A stretch of 64,000 nt of DNA. Source: Symsagittifera roscoffensis (taxonomy: Eukaryota > Xenacoelomorpha > Acoela > Convolutidae). The stretch lies in contig NC_087069.1 of NCBI RefSeq assembly GCF_963678635.1, positions 17,150,660 through 17,214,659 on the forward strand, read 5' to 3'. The position numbers and the translations under genes are program-made. Below are positions 57,245 to 64,000 of this stretch, in pieces (the stretch's first letter is position 1; each line of letters begins with the position of its first letter). A model generated the notes under the pieces. That model searched no databases. It was given only the letters and a program-made list of their open reading frames with translations, and was not told where the DNA came from.

Positions 57245-58134
57245 TGTAACATTCGTCTACTGCAGTCACACATGAGGCTTAAGAAAAATAGGCCCTATAA
57301 CCACTGGCTCAAGGGTCAGGGACACTATCTCTTGTGTTTTTCTACCTCAAGAACGGTCGGAGCCAGTTCGGTTCGCTTGTGACATGAGACTACGACCCGT
57401 TACAGCTTAAAGGCTACTACTAAAATATCCCCACACTTAGGTCTCTAGATACCCAAAATACATGAACGCCGTTAAAAACCGGGTTGGAACAATCCGTTAA
57501 GTTACTTTTTATTAGACAGTGGAACTTTGATCCATTTCAGATGGATCAACCTAAAACTCGCCTTACCTCAACATAACAATTATAAAACACACTCTAGAAT
57601 TTAAATTAAGTACTCACATTGTAGCACGCTCAAGAACCAGGAAGTAAATAAGTCGGTAAACAACTCAAGAATTAATAAAGTAACTAATATGAGTTTAATG
57701 TTAGTCAGTTTCAACAACAAGAACAAGTTTTTACTCTAGACTGCAAGTTCTCGTGAACCATTGGGACACTCTAGCTGTCCACCTTCCCACCGAAGGTTCA
57801 CTCTGGTCCAGTCAAGAATAGTATTCCAATCGTAATAATCCAACTCGAGGGAATGCTCTCGTCTCTGTCACAGATGGGACAGCTCTACTCTCGATTATTA
57901 TAGTGATGGAAATTGCGAATAGCAATTTCCTAGTGTTTTTTCTTGCGACTTTCCCGCGTGTGTGTCTTAATCGTTCTGAAATTGTTCTGATCTCTTTTTC
58001 TGATTTTCAGTTCTCGCGAGAAAATCGTGCATGACAGGTTCCATTCGAAATTTTGAAAAATTAAATTTCACTCCAAAATCAAGTGTTTTTTGCTTCTCTC
58101 AAGGTCAAACTTCCAAATATGACCGACTGGCACA
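57245..58134 (-). repeat. 5' LTR of the large element (890 bp)
   Basis: It is identical to 39295-40209 by eye except for three substitutions (near 57781, 57862 and 57932) and a 25-base deletion at about 57431, between two CCCCAC repeats. The older solo LTR at 36654 has the missing bases, so this copy lost them. As the 5' LTR it should hold the promoter. Confidence 0.95.
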
Positions 58135-58690
58135 CCATCAGTCAAACGACTTTTGATCAGCTTTCGTTTACATGCGAACACAACCACATAGCTGAGTCTG
58201 GGATCCTCAGACTACGTGATTGCCATTAAAAACACGACTCGAACAACCTATTTTAACATGTTTTTGTGTGACAGTTCTATATTAAATCCATTGGAGATGG
58301 TTTGACCCTTTCCTCTTTCTAGCTACTCATATTCTAAAATATCAAATAATACCGGTGTTAATTCAGACTTCTACGACATCCAAGTAGCTACAAAATTAGT
58401 TTTATATAGTCCCTTCACATAAAACAGTCTCGGGGGGACCAAGCCTCCGCTCCCGTAATCTTCCTGAGATAACGTTCTTATCTCTTCCAATTTGTGGCAC
58501 GGGAGGGTTCCGTGGAATATTCCTTCCCCACTGAAGCTTCCTTCTCCACCAATTTCCACTGCTAAGAGTCTTATCGTGTGTTGTTGCCACGGTAAGAGGC
58601 TTCGTGTTTTTCGTCTCTTGTGCGACCGTTTTCCACAATATTTGTCGTTGTTCTGCTGTTTCGTCGTTTTTCGTCAAAATGGCCGTCTTT
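58135..58690 (-). mobile_element. Right part of the family B LTR split by the large element
   Basis: The sequence resembles the second half of the family B LTR (for example GCTGAGTCTGGGATCCTCAG against GCTGGGTCTCAGTATCCCCAG; CCATTGGAGATGG against CCATCGAAAATGG). It continues the fragment ending at 39294. The right boundary is uncertain. Confidence 0.5.
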
Positions 58691-59332
58691 TTTGTATTTC
58701 TGAGAAATATCCACTCTCCAATCGAAATTTTAAAAATAAAAATTCTAGAATATTCCTACCCTCCTTCGCAATTTTTTTTCGTTAATAAGACCTTTATTCG
58801 TTTTTTTTCGTGTCGTCGGAAGGTTGCGCTGTGTCAATCTGGCAGAATGGCACAACATTGAGGGCCTTCCACACAAGATTTGTAAATTCATATCCTTTAA
58901 AACTATTTCATAAGTTTCATATCATTTATAGAATTGCCTTGAAAAGACTTCTCAAGTTGTAAGAGTGTAAGAGTCCATCACGAGAGCATGGGATACAACT
59001 TTTGCTGGCTTTGCATCCACAAGACGTTTCAGACACCTAATCTGTTTAATAAGTTTATCCATCCAAATTATAGTTTATGGCGATCGTATCCAGTTTTATA
59101 TAGCGATCCAATTGTATCCAGTTTGTACCGATCGTATCCAGTATCCAATCATATCCAATTTACAGCGATCGTATTCGGTTCATACATCTAATCTATTTAA
59201 TAAGTTTATCTTCCATAGCTAGAAATTCCATAGCTATTTTTTGTTTATTGTTGTAACTAAAATTTGTGGCGGTAAAAGGATGTTGTAGATTTCAGAGGGT
59301 TGTGTGTGAGAAAGAAGACAACTTGTTTCAAA
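58691..59332. other. Noncoding stretch upstream of OST4
   Basis: From 59070 to 59185 the words GATCGTATCCAGT and TATCCAATT recur six or seven times as a degenerate tandem repeat. An acceptor-like TAGATTTCAG at 59287-59296 could end a 5' UTR intron of OST4. No other gene is seen. Confidence 0.5.
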
Positions 59333-59452
59333 ATGATCACAGATACTCAGCTGGCAGTCTTTGCTAATATCCTCGGAGTAACGTTGTTTATTTTAGTCGT
59401 TCTATACCACTATGTGGTAGTCAACTTTCAACGGAATTCGAAAGCAGACTAG
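59333..59452 (+). CDS. OST4: Oligosaccharyltransferase subunit OST4
   Basis: A complete single-exon ORF of 39 codons. It starts [16 protein letters not shown] and continues [15 protein letters not shown] before a short polar tail. OST4 is a tiny single-pass ER membrane protein (about 36-40 residues) that stabilises the catalytic STT3 subunit of the N-glycosylation complex. The near-identity to the animal OST4 N-terminus, the right length and the single hydrophobic helix (residues about 10-30) make this secure in spite of the size. The context AAAATG fits a eukaryotic start. AATAAA-like signals lie downstream (for example near 59716). It is a housekeeping gene between repeats and is not likely to be a pseudogene, because every codon is intact. 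Confidence 0.92.
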   Translation: MITDTQLAVFANILGVTLFILVVLYHYVVVNFQRNSKAD

Positions 59453-60450
59453 ATGATATTAACAGAAACTCGGCAGTGTTGTTGGGTAATCGTGGGAATT
59501 TTGGCTTGATTGGAAGCGTGAATTCTCATTTCCTTGTTCATGTTATTGTTGTGCTGGGCCTGACTGATCGGTACATCTGATTTTTGTAATCTTAAAATAT
59601 ATAAATTTGCCGGTGTTATAATATGTGAATTTATTGTGTATACTCTCGGTTTTTATTTAATTGAAGGATTAGTGGATTAATCAAATTTTCGGTTCTTGTA
59701 GATTTAAAGACCCCCAATAAATTAAATAAAGCAGCGAAGATGAAGCAAAAAAGCAGCGAAGATAAAGCAAAAAAGCAGCGAAGTTGAAGCAAAAACGCAA
59801 CAAAGTCGATTCGTCAATTAGTGTGCCTACTGACAGAATATCTCGTCGACAGTTATCTTTGAGTAAATAGTTTGGTAATAAGATTACACACATTCTAGAA
59901 GATTTTTATTTGCTATCTGTTCTGTAATTGTTTCATACATTTCTAGGTTGTGAAGTTATGAGTCTCTAAAAGCTCACTCATATCCAACGTAAAGGCCTAG
60001 AAATAAAGGATATGGCTAGCGGTTATTGGATAAGTTTTTTTATACGGTCGTCCTTCTGCGCTGCCCCTCATATGTAACGCAGCATATCATTATTTAAAGC
60101 ACTCAAAAAGGCTTATTATTTTGTTTTCTGGATAATGGAATTTCTGCGGATCTGATTATCCTTATCGCACTTGCGATAAAGTGTTGCACTTTTTGCCGCC
60201 CTGGATTACACAAAAAACGTCACATTAATTGAATTTTCTACTAATTGCCAGGAAAAAGTTCCCAGAAGCACATCGGAAAGTGTAAATCTTGAAAGAGTTG
60301 ATTAATTCATCTAGCAGTTATGATAAATTATAATATGAAGAAAAGTTATCATTTAAAGAGTCACATCAAATCTTTTTTAAGAGTAATGAACGTAGTGAAG
60401 ACTCTTGTATAGGCTTTGCTGATTTTTTTTTCAGGATGCACGTAGATATA
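59453..60450. other. 3' side of OST4 and noncoding DNA
   Basis: The first 270 bases probably hold the OST4 3' UTR. A short threefold repeat of GAAGCAAAAAAGCAGCGAAG occurs at about 59730-59795. I see no further gene. Confidence 0.5.
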
Positions 60451-60799
60451 CAGTGCTGATTTAAATTATCCGGACAAAACGAACAAAACTTGAATTTTCA
60501 AACGCGTTTTTCTCAAATTGGGTTAAGATTACACAAAAAGTGACCAGAACAGAAGTTGCTTAGAATTTCATCAAAATTAATATGGTGCAGTTTTTTGGAA
60601 AAAGTGGTTCAGCGTGAAACAGTTGGAGTAAAATTTTTGTTGAGAATTTCGGAGAAAAAATGGCACCGTATTAATTCTGGTAAAACTCTAAGCAACTCTT
60701 GTTCTCTCCACTTTTTGTCTAATCTTAACCCAATTTGAGAAAAACGCGTTTGAAAATTCAAGTTTTGTTCGTTTTGTCCGGATAATTTAAATCAGCACT
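60451..60799. mobile_element. Foldback/MITE element with terminal inverted repeats of about 90 bp
   Basis: The left end (AGTGCTGATTTAAATTATCC and on to about 60545) is the inverse of the right end (about 60705-60799) almost without mismatch. The inner part pairs more weakly. The ends and the GTCCGGATAATTT motif recall Tc1/mariner-type non-autonomous elements. A 16-base near-direct repeat, GATGCACGTAGATATA on the left and GATGCACTTAGATATA on the right, flanks it. No transposase. Confidence 0.8.
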
Positions 60800-61349
60800 A
60801 CTGCGATGCACTTAGATATAATGCATTTTTTGAGTTCAAGTGAAATTCATCGGCTGAAGGTGACATAAATAGTTTAAGATGTCCGAGCGGAATAAAAACT
60901 TCAACTATTGATCCGGTTTTCTCAAGTTGGGTACATGTTATCAAAAAAGCGCCAATCATATATTGTTCTAGAATTTCAAGGAGCCTAAATGGCATCTATT
61001 TTCTTTGAAATTCGAAAATTGAGGTTTTTTTCAGAAAACCAGTGTTGTTTTTTTAATGTGTACCTGCGTTCATTACTCGTTTCCAATAATCGATTAGCTA
61101 TGTTCAGTATTTCAGAGTTTTTCGGAAATCAAACTCACCCACGAAAATGCTTGACAATGATTTTTTTTGCTGGTTCTGACAAAGAAAAAGCTGATATTTT
61201 GTAAATGTTTTCGCTTCGATTTATAGCAAATTGACTGTGTTTGAATCTAAGAATGATGTACGTTCAATTTTTCCCGTTCTAGGAGAAATACACGTAGAAA
61301 CTAAAGAAGTAATGGTAATTTGCAAAAACTTGAATATTAACAAAAAGTA

Positions 61350-62480
61350 AAGGACCTGACGCTTTAACACATTTTCTTTTTGGTAAACTTTGTATTACTG
61401 TATCGATAACACAGCTGTTTCGTAAAAATTTCCAAACAAGTGGTTCTCCCAATTTTTAGAAAGCTGCAACAGTGTTAGCGCTTTATAAAAATAATGATAA
61501 TTGTGAGATATCAAATTATCGGCCTGTGTCCCTTCTATCTGTTCCCTCGCGGATTTGAAGAGAATTTTAGTCAAGCGATTATATTACTATTATTCGAAGC
61601 TTTTTCATAGCTCCCATTTGGGCTTCCGAAAGAACCGGTCTACAATAGTTCAGTTATTAACTTTCTTCAAAAAAGTATCCAATGGTATTGAAATTCAGAA
61701 GAAGTTGATACTATTTTCCTCGATTACTGCAAAGCGTTTGACCGTATGGACCATGGTGTTCTTTTAAAAATTGTTTCATACCGGGATTAGAGGAAAATGT
61801 AAAATTCTTTTTCCTCTTATGTTTGGCTATGATGCAAAGTTTATTAGTGTCGTTTCGGAATCTGAGTTGAGAAAGATTTGAACGCACTTTTGGAGTAGTC
61901 GGAAATTAATCAAATGCCTTTCAACATGTGCACAGGTTGCGATTAACTGTAGCGAGAAGAGTTTTTTTTGGTAAACATATAAACGGAAACGAGTTTACAC
62001 AATCTGAGTTGGGCTCGATGTTTTCAAATGGAACCAAAATATCGGAAAAGCTTGTTGAAAGGCTACGAGTTTTCTTTTTAAACAAAAGAAATGTGTCTAA
62101 CCTTTGTTGGAAAACAAAACTCAATTCGTACAAGTGAATGATAGTGCCAAACTTTCTGTACGGAAGTTCATGTTATGGCCTGAAGAAAAAAATAATGACT
62201 GAGTTGGAAAATGTACAGAAACTGATTCTTAAGTGGATTTTGTCAACAATGAAAGATACAAAACATCTCGATTTTTTGAGAATTTTAACGCTCCCGATGT
62301 GCATATAGATATATTTTTTCTGTTATTGTCAAATTGTTATTGTCAAATTGTTGCTGGGCAGATATGATAGCAGTTTAATAGGTGTGCCTACTTGCACAGA
62401 ATCCTCGCTCTGTTCTCTATTTCAATTAGGGAGATCAAGGAAGAAGGTCTTAGAAGAAATTTTCTTTTTCTAGACTTGCA
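61350..62480 (+). pseudogene. Decayed non-LTR (LINE) reverse transcriptase
   Basis: Landmarks in order: GPDALTHFLF (about 61352), NYRPVSLLS (about 61514), GFRKNRST (about 61620), LDYCKAFDRMDH (about 61720), a damaged catalytic box before DAKF (about 61830), then the C-terminal region including a LYGS motif and an EN-VQK-LILKWI stretch (about 62157-62240). These are the conserved RT blocks of jockey/CR1-like LINEs. Frameshifts and stops occur throughout, and neither the endonuclease nor a 3' tail is clear. It is an old, dead copy. Confidence 0.8.
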
Positions 62481-62914
62481 ATTATAGTGAAAATTGTTCA
62501 GCGGCTAAAAGAGGGAGCAAAAAATCAATTTTTCATGTTTTTGGAAAAAAATGCACAAAATACGAAGAGATGAACAACTGCAGCAAAGACAACACCATCG
62601 AACTCGAAACCTGTTTGTTGTGACAGCCCCATGTGCCAAGCACACAAGCCCTGTTACAAATACTAACCTTCTCCCAGTAGTCATGTCCTGGATTCATATC
62701 CTGGTAGCGTCTGTTGGAAATACTGAAACAGCACATTTCTTTTGTTTGAATTTTCAATATCCGTCCTGTTTGAAAATAAGTTATGTTGGTTTTAAGTTTA
62801 CCCACTTGATTTGTGCTAAGTTAATTTTTCCGTTTTTGCCTCTTGGTTGTTCTTCGGCTTCATAGGTTTCGCCTTAGTGGTCTCGAATCGCGTCGTTTGA
62901 TAAGCAAGAGAGCT

Positions 62915-62950
62915 TGTGTGTGTGTGTGTGTGTGTGCGTGTGTGTGTGTT
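62915..62950. repeat. (GT)n microsatellite
   Basis: About 18 GT units with one C interruption. Confidence 0.98.
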
Positions 62951-63302
62951 AAGTGGAAGGGGTACTGAAAAATTGTTTTTGAGTCTTCTTGATTTTTTTT
63001 TACTGAAATATTTTCTGCGCAGGTGTTTTCGACGATTTTGGATTTGTTTTCAACTAAGCGTCTTTGTTGTATTTTATCGCAAATGATGCGAAGCTTCACC
63101 ACGTCGCTGTGTTAATTTTTTCGTGTGAAAATAAGAGCACTTGTAATCTGGAACTAGACTATTTCCACCTTAAATAAATTTTCGTGTAAGTCTGTGAAAA
63201 GTTCATCTTGCTTTATGGAACCTCAATATGGTCCTGGCTCCTCTACTTGATCTGGGGGTAAACTGCGCGGCATTACGTCATAACGGTTTTTATAAGGCGT
63301 TC

Positions 63303-63605
63303 AGGTCATAACGCTTTTTTTTTATTTTTGGTTAGCCTTTTTTGTTATGATTTTGCTCTTCGCTTTGTGTGTTTGAAATGATTTAGAATGTTTGTTTATA
63401 TCATAATATTTATGTTGAGCATAGTAGTTTTTCATATAAAAAAAGTTCAGATGTCAAAAAATTTTACAGGTCATAACGCTTTTGTTAAGATTTTTTGCTG
63501 ACCATTTTCGTGATTTTCCTCTTAGTTTTCTCTGTTTGAAATAATTTAGAACTTTTGTTCGTCAGCTTTTATCATAAAAATTAGATTGTGCATATTGGTT
63601 TTTTA
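63303..63605. repeat. Diverged direct repeat of about 170 bp, two copies
   Basis: Both copies begin CAGGTCATAACGCTTTT (63300 and 63469) and share TGTTTGAAAT.ATTTAGAA and a TATCATAA block. They differ by many substitutions and indels. Confidence 0.65.
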
Positions 63606-63635
63606 GAAAGAAAGAAAGAAAGAAGAAAGAATTTA
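63605..63635. repeat. (GAAA)n microsatellite
   Basis: A short run of GAAA units with one irregular unit. Confidence 0.9.
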
Positions 63636-64000
63636 TTTCTTCAGACAATTAAATGCAAAAATACAGAAAATGAAGAAACACATTTTTAATAGTCATCATT
63701 GAATTTATCTGACATTTTGTATAACATATCTGAAGAGGATAGACCAAGGGCATAATAATTGCCCGCTTGATGTCTACCCTGGTAGTAGTAAGAGACGAAA
63801 AGTATAATAACTATAAATAAAAAGTATTTAAATTTAAAAAAAAAATGAAAATTTTTTCAATTAGTTTTTTTTCCACTTCTTTCGAAAACATTTTTTTTTC
63901 GAGAATTTATTTAGAGGATCCGGATCATGATTGCAGCTTAGCTTAGTGAGGATCAGTTAAAACCAAGAATCGTAATAAAAATTTGAAAATTTTTTTTTCT

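Larger units (their letters stand above)
39295..58134 (-). mobile_element. 18.8-kb LTR retrotransposon (Ty3/gypsy), nearly intact
   Basis: The element has two LTRs in direct orientation, a primer-binding site next to the 57245 LTR, and a purine-rich tract next to the 39295 LTR, which place its genes on the minus strand. Internal order is leader with tandem arrays, Gag-Pol, macro-domain ORF, then unknown ORFs. The Gag-Pol order protease-RT-RNase H-integrase and the RT and integrase motifs are those of Ty3/gypsy (Metaviridae). Most such elements are 5-12 kb, so this is unusually large. LTRs differ by only three substitutions and one 25-base deletion by eye, so insertion was recent. Coding parts are much richer in G and C than flanking DNA. 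Confidence 0.95.
62481..64000. other. Noncoding end of the window
   Basis: AT-rich DNA with microsatellites and a two-copy repeat. Frames at 62551-62865 (plus) and 62533-62805 (minus) overlap each other and have no motif. I see no gene. Confidence 0.5.

Overview
The window looks like AT-rich, gene-poor, repeat-dense nuclear DNA of an invertebrate-type animal. The evidence is a two-exon RING/B-box (TRIM-like) gene with GT..AG splice signals, a 39-codon gene that reads as the oligosaccharyltransferase subunit OST4, and several classes of animal retroelement. I cannot name the species. A 200-base run of N (18010-18209) shows this is a draft scaffold.

Layout. 1-14962 is a block of decayed Ty3/gypsy-type gag-pol copies with a strongly A-rich, G-poor plus strand. 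It includes a direct tandem duplication of about 5.08 kb (4798-9875 and 9884-14962) whose copies are almost identical. 14963-26980 is mostly AT-rich noncoding DNA. It holds a C-terminal coding piece cut by the gap, a decayed P-loop gene resembling the packaging ATPase of Polinton/adintovirus-like elements (18789-19388), a 3.2-copy tandem repeat of about 327 bp, and dispersed repeats. 26990-29930 (minus) is the TRIM-like gene. 31790-36653 (minus) is a decayed gag-protease relic of a family related to the large element described next, with its primer-binding site and a piece of LTR. LTRs in opposite orientations follow (36654-38088).

39295-58134 is the main object: an 18.8-kb LTR retrotransposon on the minus strand with near-identical LTRs (915 and 890 bp). 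It has a 2.5-kb leader containing a 14-bp tandem array, and one uninterrupted 2788-codon Gag-Pol reading frame (two zinc knuckles, aspartic protease, RT, RNase H, integrase with GPY/F). A 150-codon ORF that reads as a macro (ADP-ribose-binding) domain overlaps the pol stop. Beyond it lies about 4.7 kb of further reading frames (45374 down to 40640) that I do not recognise, in the place an env gene would occupy. The element sits inside an older LTR of another family (39126-39294 and 58135 to about 58690).

58690-64000 holds the OST4 gene (59333-59452), a foldback/MITE element (60451-60799), a decayed non-LTR (LINE) reverse transcriptase (about 61350-62480), microsatellites and a two-copy direct repeat.

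How the parts work together: the 18.8-kb element carries the full set of functions for particle formation, reverse transcription and integration on one polyprotein, and adds a macro-domain ORF and a large unknown region that could be expressed by reinitiation and by splicing. The candidate for an undescribed system is this combination of a giant Ty3/gypsy element, a TARG1/OARD1-like macro domain, a roughly 1,400-codon unknown downstream region and a repeat-bearing leader.
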